A stretch of 64,000 nucleotides of DNA. It comes from Trichocoleus sp. FACHB-46 (GTDB lineage Bacteria > Cyanobacteriota > Cyanobacteriia > FACHB-46). The position numbers and the translations under genes are program-made. The stretch covers positions 62,001-126,000 of the forward strand of contig NZ_JACJOD010000076.1 of NCBI RefSeq assembly GCF_014695385.1, read 5' to 3'. Positions 1-8,929 of this stretch are shown here, one piece after another (within the stretch, counting starts at the first letter, position 1; every line of letters begins with the position of its first letter). Under the pieces are notes generated by a model that made no database searches, had not been told where the DNA came from, and saw nothing but the letters and a program-made list of their open reading frames with translations.

Positions 1-1816
1 CCAGGCGAGAGAAGTTGCGGAGCGAAAGCACAATCTGTCGAATCCGCTCGGCCCCCATCTGCATAGAAGACATCAACTTGGGTAAATCTGCCCTGAGAAA
101 CTCTAGATCCATTGCCTCTGCCTCAACCGCGATCGCAGCAACTGGCTGAGGATAGTGCTCTTGATACAAACTAATCAGGTTCAGTAGCTCCTGAGTGTAA
201 TCATGAGCAGGAGCCAGATTGCCATAGATAAAATTGACGGGATTGTTGATCTCATGCGCCACACCTGCCACCAGTTGTCCAAGACTCGACATCTTCTCGC
301 TTTGAATCAACCGTGACTGAGTTTGTTGCAGTTCTTGCAAAGCACTTTCCAAATCTTGAGTTTGCTGACGCAATGTTGCAATCACCTGTTGCAGCTGATT
401 AGTTCGTTCCTCCACTTGCTGTTCTAGATTGCGATTATTTTCAGCTAGCAAGTTTTCTGTGGTTTGGAGGGCGGCATTTTTGGCCTCTAGTTCTTGGGTA
501 TAGGCTTCTAGGGTTTGCAACAAGCTGCGGTTTTCATCAAAAATCCGAGAAATTCTCTCAAACCAAGGTTGCCAACTTCTAGGGATATCTAATTTTTTAG
601 AGATAGATGCTTGACCAGATCCTTGGCTGGCAGTTTCAATATGTTCTACCAATTTGCGAGCAGGCTCAATGAAATCTCGGCGTGTCAGATGACTTGCAGC
701 TACGAGAATTAAACCTAGTCCAGGGAGAAGCACTAGAAATAGCCAACTCGTCCCAGACAAAGCCTTCAAGACGATCGCTTGCTGAGGTATCCAGAGAACT
801 AACTGCCAGGGAGCGTTGGTTAAGGGATGATGCAAAACTAAGTAGGAATCAACAGCATTAACTTGGTCTGCTGGAGCTTGTAAGATTTGCTTTAATTGGC
901 TTTGGAGCTTGGGTGGCAATGCCACTTGAGCTGGTTTCACGTCCTTATCTGTAGAGCTGACTAAATAGGGGTGAGCCAACAACTGATCGTATTGGTTAAT
1001 TACAAATAAATTTGCTTGGCGATCGCGCTGAGTTTCCGCGTTTTTAATAAAATCGTTCAGGACATCTAAGGTGAAATCTAAAGCGACGGTTCCGAGAAAA
1101 GTATCTTTGTCGTAGATAGGCTCGGCAACTGTCACCATCAAACCTTTACCCGCTGTATCTGTATAAGCACGGGTCCAAAAACGCTGACGTTGGGGATTAT
1201 TTTCGGGTAATCCTAGCTTGTAAAAATCTTGGTTGTAATCACTCTCCACAAACAAATGATTTTTGCTGGACACCCAAGGATAAAGACTCTGAAACTTATT
1301 TTTCGACAGGTAATACACCCAAGCCAGATTGGGTATATTTTTTTTGGATGATTGAAAAAGAGCATTGAGCGCGATCGCCATCTCCACATCTCGCTTGACC
1401 TCTGGTGACATCTGCTCTAGCGAGCCTTTGCCGCTCAAGCCTGCTACCATCTCCTCGGTAAAAGGAAGCTGGATACGATCCAGAGCGTAGTGGTCTTTAC
1501 CGGGCAAATTTTCTAGTTGAGAAAAGAGTTTGGAAGATGGCTCACCTAGAGCATGAGTTGCTAGATGGAATTCTGCCTCGGTGTTCAGGGCACTAATATG
1601 GTCAGAGGCCCCTTTAACCATATAGTTGAGGCTTGATGCTTCTTCTAAAAACTTGGTTTGCAACTGTGCAACTTCATTCTGATAACGAGAACGAAATTGT
1701 AAGTAAAATAGCCCGCATGAGACGACAGTGACTAACGAAAAGGTAGCCAGGATAATCCGGTTATATCCTCCGAAGAAATTCGCGCTCGGATGCTTGACTC
1801 GGATACTCTGCGGCAT
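1..1816 (-). CDS. dCache-type membrane sensor histidine kinase (3' end outside window)
   Basis: The reading frame starts at an ATG at 1816 and runs open to the left edge, giving about 605 residues without the kinase ATPase domain. A first membrane helix lies near residues 15-36. A large extracytoplasmic sensor region follows to about residue 340 and has Cache-like traits (motifs such as VTVAEPIYDKDTFLGTVALD). A second membrane helix lies near 345-362. A long coiled coil then leads to the phosphoacceptor region SSLGQLVAGVAHEINNPVNF, the form common in cyanobacterial and HisKA-4-type kinases. The protein most likely senses a small extracellular ligand and phosphorylates an unlinked regulator. 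No response regulator gene is adjacent inside the window. Kinase identity is secure; the ligand is unknown. Confidence 0.9.
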   Translation of the reverse strand, partial: MPQSIRVKHPSANFFGGYNRIILATFSLVTVVSCGLFYLQFRSRYQNEVAQLQTKFLEEASSLNYMVKGASDHISALNTEAEFHLATHALGEPSSKLFSQLENLPGKDHYALDRIQLPFTEEMVAGLSGKGSLEQMSPEVKRDVEMAIALNALFQSSKKNIPNLAWVYYLSKNKFQSLYPWVSSKNHLFVESDYNQDFYKLGLPENNPQRQRFWTRAYTDTAGKGLMVTVAEPIYDKDTFLGTVALDFTLDVLNDFIKNAETQRDRQANLFVINQYDQLLAHPYLVSSTDKDVKPAQVALPPKLQSQLKQILQAPADQVNAVDSYLVLHHPLTNAPWQLVLWIPQQAIVLKALSGTSWLFLVLLPGLGLILVAASHLTRRDFIEPARKLVEHIETASQGSGQASISKKLDIPRSWQPWFERISRIFDENRSLLQTLEAYTQELEAKNAALQTTENLLAENNRNLEQQVEERTNQLQQVIATLRQQTQDLESALQELQQTQSRLIQSEKMSSLGQLVAGVAHEINNPVNFIYGNLAPAHDYTQELLNLISLYQEHYPQPVAAIAVEAEAMDLEFLRADLPKLMSSMQMGAERIRQIVLSLRNFSRL

Positions 1817-1925
1817 AGGTTAAAGTCACTACTTTCATACATTAGCCTGCCCATTTGCAGAGTACTAATATTTGCAGTGAGATAACTTCAGCCATTTCAT
1901 TTAACAAACTAAGTAATCTAAGCAA

Positions 1926-3125
1926 CTAAACCAACAGTTGGATTGGCGCTACGCCTTGGCGTAACTGATGCTGGCGTTTGACCCAAGAGTATCGCACCAA
2001 GGGGCCGAGAAAAGGTGCAAACTGGCTAGCTCCCCAACGCAGAAATGCACTATGTTCTAGGAGATCGGCTTGGGCCGCTTCTTGGCGCTGAAGTTGCTGC
2101 ACTCGGATAATTTCTGGTTCGCGATCCGCCTGAATTCTTGGCAACGCTGCGTCAATAGCTGCGGGTAATGCCCCTTGCTGTAGTAACGGCACCAGATGAT
2201 TTGCAGTCACTAGGACATCACGCAAAGCCATGTTGATGCCTTGGGCGCGAATCGGAGACATAGGATGAGCTGCATCCCCCAGGAGCAATAGCCCTGGAAC
2301 AGACCATCGAGGGCAGCGTCCCGCGACCACCAACAGTAGAATCGGGCCTTCTAAGGTAGCGGCGTTTTGGCGAAAATGCTCAGCCAGCCAATCTGGAGAA
2401 GTGGCGGCTAGTCGCTCAGCCCAATTTACCTGCTGCCAATCTTTTGCTTCAGATGGACGCAAAGCCCAGCCCACCTGAAGCTCGCCTTCAGAACTACGAA
2501 ATAAACCTAAAGCATCACGATCTTGCAAAATCGAGTAAAAAACATTTTCGGACTTAAATCGAGGATGATCGGGCAGCTTGAACCAAAGAATATCAAAACT
2601 TTGAGACTGTTGTTCCAAGGCTAAGCGTGATCGCTGACGAACAACAGAATTGCGACCATCCGTGCCAATCACCAAGTCTGCACTTAGCTCCCGACCATCG
2701 CTAAGCTTGATCCCTGCCACTCGTTGCTCATGCCACAACAAGTCTTGCACCGGAGTTCCCTGTACCAGCTCAAAGCCAGAATAAGCCCTTGCTTGCTCAA
2801 TGAGCGCCTCTAGCAAAGCCGTTTGCGAAACTAGGGTGCAAGGTTTACCACCCGGTTCGATCGGTTCTGCAACTCGAAACAGAGATCGCTGGTTGAGCCA
2901 AAATTCCCAGGCATCCAAAGCGCGGTGAGGAATGCGATCGAGCAGAGCGGATAAGCCCATTTGCTCTAGGGCATCCAACCCGCTCGGCATCAGCCCCTCA
3001 CCCCGAAAAGTGCGGCGAAAGGTGGGAGAAGCTTCCACGAGCTGGACTGAGATACCCCGTTGCCCTAAAAGGAGAGCAAGTGCTGCCCCCGCTGGCCCCG
3101 CCCCTACAATTACCACTTGAGTCAT
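1926..3125 (-). CDS. FAD-dependent monooxygenase (UbiH/PHBH-like)
   Basis: This 399-residue protein has the three landmarks of class A flavoprotein hydroxylases. They are the N-terminal dinucleotide-binding GAGPAGAALALLLG near residue 8, the DG motif in VIGTDGRNSVVRQRS near 152, and the GD motif in LLLLGDAAHPMSPIRAQGIN near 280. The family uses NAD(P)H and O2 to hydroxylate aromatic or quinone-like substrates. The substrate cannot be read from sequence; a ubiquinone role is unlikely because cyanobacteria make plastoquinone. It lies downstream of the MFS gene on the same strand with a 122-bp gap that contains a small hairpin repeat, so cotranscription is possible but unproven. Confidence 0.88.
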   Translation of the reverse strand: MTQVVIVGAGPAGAALALLLGQRGISVQLVEASPTFRRTFRGEGLMPSGLDALEQMGLSALLDRIPHRALDAWEFWLNQRSLFRVAEPIEPGGKPCTLVSQTALLEALIEQARAYSGFELVQGTPVQDLLWHEQRVAGIKLSDGRELSADLVIGTDGRNSVVRQRSRLALEQQSQSFDILWFKLPDHPRFKSENVFYSILQDRDALGLFRSSEGELQVGWALRPSEAKDWQQVNWAERLAATSPDWLAEHFRQNAATLEGPILLLVVAGRCPRWSVPGLLLLGDAAHPMSPIRAQGINMALRDVLVTANHLVPLLQQGALPAAIDAALPRIQADREPEIIRVQQLQRQEAAQADLLEHSAFLRWGASQFAPFLGPLVRYSWVKRQHQLRQGVAPIQLLV

Positions 3126-3185
3126 GACTGAGAAGCGTTGATGGAACTTTGTAGCCTCATCTTCTCATGCAGCACAGCCCTGAAA

Positions 3186-3224
3186 CCTAACCCCCAGCCT
3201 CTTTCCTCAAGGAAAGGGGAGTCA
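3186..3224. repeat. Small REP-like hairpin element
   Basis: A C-rich run (CCTAACCCCCAGCC) is followed by the hairpin CTTTCC-tcaa-GGAAAG at 3201-3216 and then GGGAG. It sits between the stop of the MFS gene and the start of the monooxygenase gene. From memory, short dispersed elements of the form CCTAACCCCCAGCCCC...GGGGAG are frequent between cyanobacterial genes. No second copy was noticed in this window, so the repeat status rests on outside knowledge. Confidence 0.4.
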
Positions 3225-3247
3225 GATTCATAGAATTTATTTACAGC

Positions 3248-4747
3248 TTATTTACAGCCAATGGGTAGCTCGATTGGCTTGATGCCTAGAAACCAATAAT
3301 CGGCTTGTTGCTTCAGCTGTTGCCAAACGTGTCCGAGGGGGTGGCTTTGCGGTTCTTGCAGCCAGAACAACGGCAATAACGCCACCAATCGCAGTCCACT
3401 AGAAACCACAAACAATTCTGTAATGCCATTGGAGCCTGCGGATTGGGCTAGCCAACCGCCAACCATTGCTCCCATTGCGCCACAGACTCCACCGATCGCG
3501 GCAGTGATGGCAAAGTAGGTGGTGTGATGACGTACTGGGGCGATCGCTAACTGCAAATTATTAATGCAGAGGTCGATCGCGGCTCCTGCCCCACCTCCCA
3601 GCAGGTGTAGCAAGGGAAACCAAAACCAGAGTGACACTGCATTGGTGCTAGTACCTAACCAAAGCAGAGGAATAATGGCAACTAACACTCCATCTAGCAA
3701 AAGAATCGGACGATTCCCAATGCGATCGGCCAACTTCCCCCAAAGCACCAGCATTAGTAACGTTGCTCCTGCACCCAGCCCGTTGTAGAGCGTTACCCAG
3801 CTCACGTCTATGGATAGGTTATCCAGCAAATACAGGTTAAAGAAAGGATTGCAGAGATTTACCCCAAAGGCCCACACCCCAAAGTAGAGCAAAAACATCA
3901 AGAAATGAGGATGCTTAAACATGCTGGTATGAACCGCTTCCGAGCCAGAGAAGGCAGCAGTGGCATCAGCAGTAGGCTTTGATTTAGGTTCTGGAGCAGT
4001 CAAGCGAGCTTGTGGGTTGACATCGGTCATCCGCGACTGACAAGCTAAGCTGATCAGCCCCGCCACAATACCCACCAGCATGAACACACCAAAGCCTTGA
4101 ATGCTGCCCCCCGGAAAGTGCGAGACCGCCAGACCCAACAACGGCATGGCCACCAAGCTCGTCAGGCTAAAGGCACTGTTACGAAAGCCAAAGTAGCGCC
4201 CCCGTAGCTGTCGAGGCACCAATACCGCTAACCAAGCTAGCCAAGAGGCACTGCCAAGCGCACCTAACACGTGAGTCGCTAGCAACGCAGCCAGCGTGGC
4301 AATGATCATCGTCTGGTTGCTGGTAGAGTTGGCATTAAAAACCAGAATCGCGATCGCCAGCGGCAACCACAGCAAACGAGAAATTCCGTAGACACAGAGG
4401 CCATACCACCGACGGCTAGAGGTGCGATCGGCCCAATAGGCACCTAAGGGTTGCAGCAAGTTTGCCACCATCGGGATCGAGGCCAGCATGCCAATTTGCA
4501 CCGTGCTGGCATCTAGCTCTACAAGAAAATTACTGAGTAACACACCTCCAGTGATGTTGCTGAAGAGCGTGGCAAACACCCCATCCCAGGTAGAAGCCCG
4601 GAGGCTAGAACGAATCGCAGCTTTAGGAACTTTCGCAGCAACTTCTGCTGCCAAAGGCTGAGACAAAGAAGTTTCTACAGCGGCGATCGATTCTGAAATC
4701 ACTTCGCCTAGAGAAAAGATGGTTTCCTCAGTTAAATAATTCGTCAC
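3248..4747 (-). CDS. MFS transporter
   Basis: The 499-residue protein is strongly hydrophobic, with about twelve membrane segments. The cytoplasmic-loop signature appears as YWADRTSSRRW between TM2 and TM3 and again as GKLADRIGNRP in the second half, as expected for the two repeats of a major facilitator. The first 50 residues are polar, rich in Ala and Glu, and precede TM1. A polar central loop near residues 240-270 separates the two six-helix halves. No substrate signature is recognisable. The ATG at 4747 is a plausible start; a later start would only trim the polar tail. Confidence 0.85.
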   Translation of the reverse strand: MTNYLTEETIFSLGEVISESIAAVETSLSQPLAAEVAAKVPKAAIRSSLRASTWDGVFATLFSNITGGVLLSNFLVELDASTVQIGMLASIPMVANLLQPLGAYWADRTSSRRWYGLCVYGISRLLWLPLAIAILVFNANSTSNQTMIIATLAALLATHVLGALGSASWLAWLAVLVPRQLRGRYFGFRNSAFSLTSLVAMPLLGLAVSHFPGGSIQGFGVFMLVGIVAGLISLACQSRMTDVNPQARLTAPEPKSKPTADATAAFSGSEAVHTSMFKHPHFLMFLLYFGVWAFGVNLCNPFFNLYLLDNLSIDVSWVTLYNGLGAGATLLMLVLWGKLADRIGNRPILLLDGVLVAIIPLLWLGTSTNAVSLWFWFPLLHLLGGGAGAAIDLCINNLQLAIAPVRHHTTYFAITAAIGGVCGAMGAMVGGWLAQSAGSNGITELFVVSSGLRLVALLPLFWLQEPQSHPLGHVWQQLKQQADYWFLGIKPIELPIGCK

Positions 4748-4962
4748 CCAGTTTCATCCTTAGAGCTGTCGGCCTAGATCGGTCAGGGGAAGCATTCAAC
4801 GCTTGCAATCCCCAGTGTTCCCAGGATGATGGGCCGAAAGATAAATCCAGGCTGACTGTAGATTTCTATGGTGGCTCAGGCGATGGGTAGCCATCAATGT
4901 TAGGAGACTAAAACATGGTTAGTAGCAAGCAAAGAATTTTGTCATAATTAATACAGAAATAA

Positions 4963-5060
4963 AATCGTTCATCTCCACCTGTTTTGAGGTGTGCTCGACT
5001 GAAATCTAAGTGAGATTTAAGTAGGAGACGGAAGTAGGGTTTAGCCCGAAGGAACGCGCT
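4963..5060 (+). promoter_or_regulatory. Glutamine riboswitch (glnA RNA motif)
   Basis: The conserved blocks of the glnA RNA are present in order. CGTTCATC begins at 4966. A helical region holds CACCT-gttttg-AGGTG (4976-4991) and AAATCT...AGATTT (5002-5018). GACGGAAGTAGG is at 5027-5038, the hairpin GGG-tttag-CCC at 5037-5047, and CCGAAGGAACGCGC at 5046-5059. CGTTC at 4966-4970 pairs with GAACG at 5052-5056 to close the element. This class binds L-glutamine; in cyanobacteria it is best known upstream of gifB, encoding glutamine synthetase inactivating factor IF17. The ATG of the next gene lies 35 bp downstream. A CATAAT hexamer at 4943-4948 is a possible -10. Confidence 0.85.
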
Positions 5061-5094
5061 TCATTTTGTTAGGCCAATTGGATGGAGCGTTGCT

Positions 5095-5517
5095 ATGAAA
5101 AGTCAGTGGCAAAATTATCGAGATTTGGAATTAATTGCTAATCCGAGATCCCAACAGCAACCCCAACATTTACCCTTTAGCGATCGCCTGGATCGCATTT
5201 GGCGATCGCTGATAGACGCTGGGATTAAAGCATTCTCCGAGCAGCAACAAACAGAGCACTTGGATCGATGCTGGTCATTGGCTGCTCCTCAGGGACAGCC
5301 TACTAACCCCTTTAATATTTGCCGTTTGCTCTGGCTCAACATTAGACAAGTTTTAACTAATTCACGGATCACTTCTGAAGAGCCAGAGATACAAGAAATC
5401 AGCGATCGCGACGGGTCTTATGGGTGGTCGGTTATTAATCCCCGAACAGGCCAGAAGACCTACCTGCAATCTGAGGATGAAGTGCGAGTTTGGTTAGAGG
5501 AACGCTTCTACCGCTAA
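5095..5517 (+). CDS. Unknown 140-aa protein under glutamine riboswitch control
   Basis: The 140-residue product is soluble and mixed in charge, with no signal peptide or membrane segment. A Gln-rich N-terminal stretch precedes a helical region (residues about 27-95). The tail is acidic and aromatic, containing YGWSVINPRTGQKTYL and ending in WLEERFYR. I do not recognise a named family, and it does not look like the IF7/IF17 glutamine synthetase inactivating factors usually placed behind this riboswitch. The upstream glutamine riboswitch argues that it is made when glutamine is abundant, so a role in nitrogen-status response is a fair inference. It converges on the radical SAM gene, with an imperfect hairpin between them. 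Confidence 0.8.
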   Translation: MKSQWQNYRDLELIANPRSQQQPQHLPFSDRLDRIWRSLIDAGIKAFSEQQQTEHLDRCWSLAAPQGQPTNPFNICRLLWLNIRQVLTNSRITSEEPEIQEISDRDGSYGWSVINPRTGQKTYLQSEDEVRVWLEERFYR

Positions 5518-5534
5518 TTCTACCCACACTCAAA

Positions 5535-5566
5535 ATCCGCCCAGACCTAACCCAGGCTGGACGGAT
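5535..5566. terminator. Imperfect hairpin between convergent genes
   Basis: ATCCGcCCAGaCCT pairs with AGGCTGGaCGGAT around a short loop, midway between the stop codons of the 140-aa gene and the radical SAM gene. There is no clear T-tract on either strand, so it may be a bidirectional 3'-end stem rather than a classical intrinsic terminator. Confidence 0.4.
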
Positions 5567-5581
5567 AGAGAGGAGAATTAG

Positions 5582-6688
5582 TTAGGTCCAATAAAGGATT
5601 TGAGCTTTGGGAAAGCGCTGAGTAAGCTCCCGCTCGAAAAACTGGCGGAGAGCCTTCATTGTATCTGAGTCGTAGACGTACTTGATGCCACCAAATTTAT
5701 TGCGCTTGACACTGCGAGTGGATTCGTCTAGATCTAGCTTGCTTTGGGGATACCACTGCTGCAACACCTCTTTAGAGCCAGGAGTGAAGCGGTGAGAGAT
5801 CAGCTCAAACGTCAAGTCACAGTCAAAATCTAGAGCTGCACTGATGTCATCGAGTAGTTGGGTGTAATGCTGCTGCCAATCCTCGATCGGCATAATCGGA
5901 GCGATTACCAAACCAATCGGATAACCACCGCCACCCTGCCCCCGTGGCAAGGCCAATCGTCGCAAGGCACCCAACCGAGCCTGTACTGAAACCGTACCCC
6001 CCTCAAAGCGACCCGAAACAGGTGCTGCATTCACACTGGCTCGACAGCGGGTGTGCCCATTGTGAGGTAAATCTACCAAGCTCTCCACAGCATCGAACTT
6101 GGAGACCCAGCGTAGATAGCCATCTGCGCGAGTGCCAAAGTAGCGGATACACTCAGCCAAACTGCCTGTGAGGTGCTCAATTCCTAGCGGATCGGTATAG
6201 CAACTAACCTCAAAGCTGGTCGCCTGACCTGCACGTTCGTAAGCAGCCAGATTGTCTAGAATCTGGGGCAAGTTAGCGTAAGCCCGAATTACCGGCGGCC
6301 CCTGGAGGCTACCCGCCAAGTAGCAGTACTGACAGTGAGCAGGACAGCCCTCGGCTAAGTGAAACTGCCAATCTGCCGAAGGGGGAATGGGGCTGAGCTT
6401 AAATTGGCTCGGCGGTGCTGTCACTACAGCCAAAGTCCGCTTGGCAATGTCATAGGTTTCGCGCTCTGTCTCTCCGCGCAGATTAGTTAAGCGATTACGT
6501 GGTAGTTCCTCGACAGGCAAGGTGAGCGATCGCACCCGCTCCAGAATTCGCTGGCCCCACGGCTCCTCTAAAGCTGCTGGTGTGAATAGAACCCGATCTG
6601 GCATCCATAAGCGGGTCTTAACATTGCCCAAGCCTGATGAACTTGTAGGAGCAGAAGTAGAGCTAGCAACCGTTGTAGGTAAAGACAA
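5582..6688 (-). CDS. Spore photoproduct lyase-like radical SAM protein
   Basis: The 368-residue protein carries the CX3CX2C iron-sulfur motif CPAHCQYC near residues 114-121, preceded by HLAEG and followed by YLAGSLQGPPVIRAYANL, as in the SPL (SplB) family. These enzymes bind a 4Fe-4S cluster and S-adenosylmethionine to start radical chemistry; in spore formers they split the spore photoproduct in DNA. Cyanobacteria make no spores, so the substrate here is uncertain, and repair of a UV thymine lesion is only one possibility. The first 25 residues are Ser/Thr rich and likely disordered. The start at 6688 gives the normal family length. Confidence 0.85.
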   Translation of the reverse strand: MSLPTTVASSTSAPTSSSGLGNVKTRLWMPDRVLFTPAALEEPWGQRILERVRSLTLPVEELPRNRLTNLRGETERETYDIAKRTLAVVTAPPSQFKLSPIPPSADWQFHLAEGCPAHCQYCYLAGSLQGPPVIRAYANLPQILDNLAAYERAGQATSFEVSCYTDPLGIEHLTGSLAECIRYFGTRADGYLRWVSKFDAVESLVDLPHNGHTRCRASVNAAPVSGRFEGGTVSVQARLGALRRLALPRGQGGGGYPIGLVIAPIMPIEDWQQHYTQLLDDISAALDFDCDLTFELISHRFTPGSKEVLQQWYPQSKLDLDESTRSVKRNKFGGIKYVYDSDTMKALRQFFERELTQRFPKAQILYWT

Positions 6689-6821
6689 AATCGGTTCTCC
6701 ACACTGGAACTCTCTCTATTATGATTGGATTCCCACAAGGCGGAAACGTAAATAAGGAGCGGATTTCAACCTGTTTGCAGTAGGGTTTGTACGCTGCGGC
6801 AAACCAGACACAACAATGCTT

Positions 6822-6945
6822 TTAGCGCTTCATTCCTAAAGCCAGGATAAAGGTAGTTTGTCTAGGTGTCATGGGACCGAGAATCAAGCTTCGTTTATGC
6901 GCTCTAGCAATTTCTTGCGCCAAACCCAAGCCTAAATCTCCTTTC
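6822..6945 (-). pseudogene. Histidine kinase C-terminal remnant
   Basis: Reading the minus strand from about 6945 gives GDLGLGLAQEIARAHKRSLI, then about 12 residues to TTFILALGMKR and a stop at 6822. This matches the G2 box and final strand of a HATPase domain (GLGLA.EIARAHKGSL...TTF.L.LP). Nothing upstream continues the domain, so only the last 40 or so codons of a sensor kinase survive. Confidence 0.65.
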
Positions 6946-7031
6946 CACTTTACAAGTCCAAGCAGGCTCAGCCCGATGAAAACGGTCAAGAATTCGATCG
7001 CGTAGGGAGATTGTATTTAATAGACCTATTG

Positions 7032-7103
7032 CTCAATGCGATCGCCATTGATTTGAGAGGACATGGTGAATCAGAAAAAGTCCCTTACGGGTATCGTATC
7101 TCA
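7032..7103 (+). pseudogene. Alpha/beta hydrolase fragment
   Basis: On the plus strand the codons from 7038 read AIAIDLRGHGESEKVPYGYR. That is the conserved strand-loop of soluble alpha/beta hydrolases (IAIDLRGHGxS) just before the catalytic region. The similarity ends abruptly on both sides and no catalytic serine elbow follows. It is a gene scrap of about 24 codons lying beside the kinase remnant. Confidence 0.6.
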
Positions 7104-7171
7104 GCAGTTTGCTTAGGCTCCACCGTCCTGATTTTGAAGAACTACAGTCAAACTGCGAACGCAGTCAGAGG

Positions 7172-8008
7172 CTAGTAAGCGTAAGCTTGGTAAACCTCCG
7201 CAGTAGGCTTGGCTTCTAAGGTTTCGACCACCGGATTGAACCGTAACAGATGACGAGCGCGATCCGAAAGCGTTTCTAAAGCTGCGCGAGGTACTTGAAT
7301 TGAAACCTCAGGTCGGAACAGCCAACAGCGGCTATAACCAATCACCACCATAGGACGGGGTATATCGGTGCGGTTGGGAGTGCCTCGGTGTAATCCTCGC
7401 ACATCTCGGATCATCACATCCCCCAAGTTCAAAGTAATGGGTTCTAGCTCGACTTCTCCCGATTCTAAGCAGCGAAGCCCTTCTTCCTTAGTAAGCAGAT
7501 GAGTTCCCCGTGCCACTTCAAATGGTCCATTTTCCAGGGTGACATCGACGAGAGGAAAGTTGATGGCTAGTTGAAAGGGAGGAGTTTCCTGAGCCATCTC
7601 TGGAAACAAGGGGGGTGCATCTCGATGAATGGCTTGATAGTCTGACCCGAGCATGGGGGTATCGGTTGCCAACTGACACATCACCACATCTTCCCCCACT
7701 AGCCCTGCCGCGATCGCCAAGATCGTGTCATCTTCGTAAATGCTGGGGTCAGCAAAAGGAGCTTGAAACGGGAGGGTGACATAGTAGCGAGCAGCCCCTC
7801 GATTTTGCAAATCTCCTTCGCGGGCAATGTGTTCTTCCAGCAAGGGAGTAAAGGCTTGATGCCAGCTTCTCAACGTATCTGGAGAAAAGTGCTGCCGCAG
7901 GATGCAAAAGCCGTCCTGGAGAACGGCTTGAGTCAATGCCTGAATGTCTTGTTGGCTAGTGTGTTCCTGGTTATGAAGGGCTGTCATAGAGATTTCGATC
8001 GCAGACAA
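7172..8008 (-). CDS. Phytanoyl-CoA dioxygenase (PhyH) family protein
   Basis: The 278-residue protein looks like a non-haem Fe(II)/2-oxoglutarate dioxygenase of the PhyH family. The proximal HxD metal ligands are seen in AIHRDAPP near residue 127, and the distal histidine probably in DVRGLHRGTPNRTD near residue 207. The downstream arginine that binds 2-oxoglutarate is likely in the TPNRTDIPRPMVVIG segment. Family members hydroxylate varied small molecules, including ectoine, halogenated compounds and phytanoyl-CoA, and the substrate here is not predictable. The next gene upstream on the same strand encodes a cytochrome b; the 118-bp gap leaves cotranscription open. Confidence 0.82.
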   Translation of the reverse strand: MSAIEISMTALHNQEHTSQQDIQALTQAVLQDGFCILRQHFSPDTLRSWHQAFTPLLEEHIAREGDLQNRGAARYYVTLPFQAPFADPSIYEDDTILAIAAGLVGEDVVMCQLATDTPMLGSDYQAIHRDAPPLFPEMAQETPPFQLAINFPLVDVTLENGPFEVARGTHLLTKEEGLRCLESGEVELEPITLNLGDVMIRDVRGLHRGTPNRTDIPRPMVVIGYSRCWLFRPEVSIQVPRAALETLSDRARHLLRFNPVVETLEAKPTAEVYQAYAY

Positions 8009-8126
8009 AAACTTCTCGATCTTAAGCAGCCCTCATTTTTTCGCCATTAAGAGTTATAAATTGTAGCTATGAGCACCAAGTTAGAGCGACCTAGTTCATC
8101 CGCCGTTGCGATCGCTGCAAGGATAG

Positions 8127-8831
8127 TTACTTGAACAGCGGAATCACCCAGGCAGCCATCAAGCTGAGCAGGATCGCCATTTCTAGCCCAGCTAGCGGGT
8201 GGGAAAATGAGAGCCAGTGCAACCAGGCACCTTGGCGAACCCCAAACCACCACTGCGACAGGTGGCTAGCCCACAGTTCCGGGCTATCTGGCTCCCGAAA
8301 CTTCCAGTGGAGCATGGACCGCAGTAGGGGCACTCCACCTACTTTGGCATTCATCAACAGGTGCAGCGCGATCGCCATTACCATGATTACCCAGGCGATT
8401 AAGTGAGCATAGTACCAAGCATGATTTAATTCCCCTTTGGGCAACCAGGTTTCATCCATCATCTTGCCGCTGAAAAGGGCGAACGTTAAAGCCAAGAGGG
8501 CAAAGGTATTGCTCAAACGATTTAAGGTATACCAACCAATGGGTTTACCGATTTGAGCTAACTTGGCAAAGGAGTCGAGTTGAACGAGTCGCTGCTGCCC
8601 GCGATGAAAGGCGTAAAGCACAAACGCCGGGAATACCAACAAGGTATATAACCCAAAGGTGCCATGTATCCCTTCAATCTCTCGGTAGGAGGGTAACGGA
8701 AGTCTTCCCCAGCGGCCATCATAGGTGTTGTAAGTCCAGAAGGCTGTTAGGATTGCAACCACGAGAAATAGGCCCGTGAGGCCATGTAACAAGCGCAGGA
8801 GCAGAGGTTGATAAGGTTGAGTCGATTTCAT
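8127..8831 (-). CDS. Cytochrome b/b561-type membrane protein
   Basis: The 234-residue protein has four or five membrane spans. Histidines in the first span (LLRLLHGLTGLF), in EIEGIHGTFGLY, near LNHAWYYAHLIAW and in IALHLLMNAKVGG are well placed to bind two b-type haems. This is the pattern of the cytochrome b561 / Ni-Fe hydrogenase b subunit superfamily, which moves electrons across or within the cytoplasmic membrane. No hydrogenase, molybdoenzyme or formate dehydrogenase partner lies nearby, so the redox partner is unknown. The start at 8831 gives a short polar N-terminus before the first span. Confidence 0.78.
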   Translation of the reverse strand: MKSTQPYQPLLLRLLHGLTGLFLVVAILTAFWTYNTYDGRWGRLPLPSYREIEGIHGTFGLYTLLVFPAFVLYAFHRGQQRLVQLDSFAKLAQIGKPIGWYTLNRLSNTFALLALTFALFSGKMMDETWLPKGELNHAWYYAHLIAWVIMVMAIALHLLMNAKVGGVPLLRSMLHWKFREPDSPELWASHLSQWWFGVRQGAWLHWLSFSHPLAGLEMAILLSLMAAWVIPLFK

Positions 8832-8929
8832 AGAGAGCCAGGAGTAGCGAGTCGACTGGTAGCACTAATCTAGACCCGCAAGGATGAGTAGACGCAAGCC
8901 AGCCCAGCAATGTGGGCAATCCGCACGGT

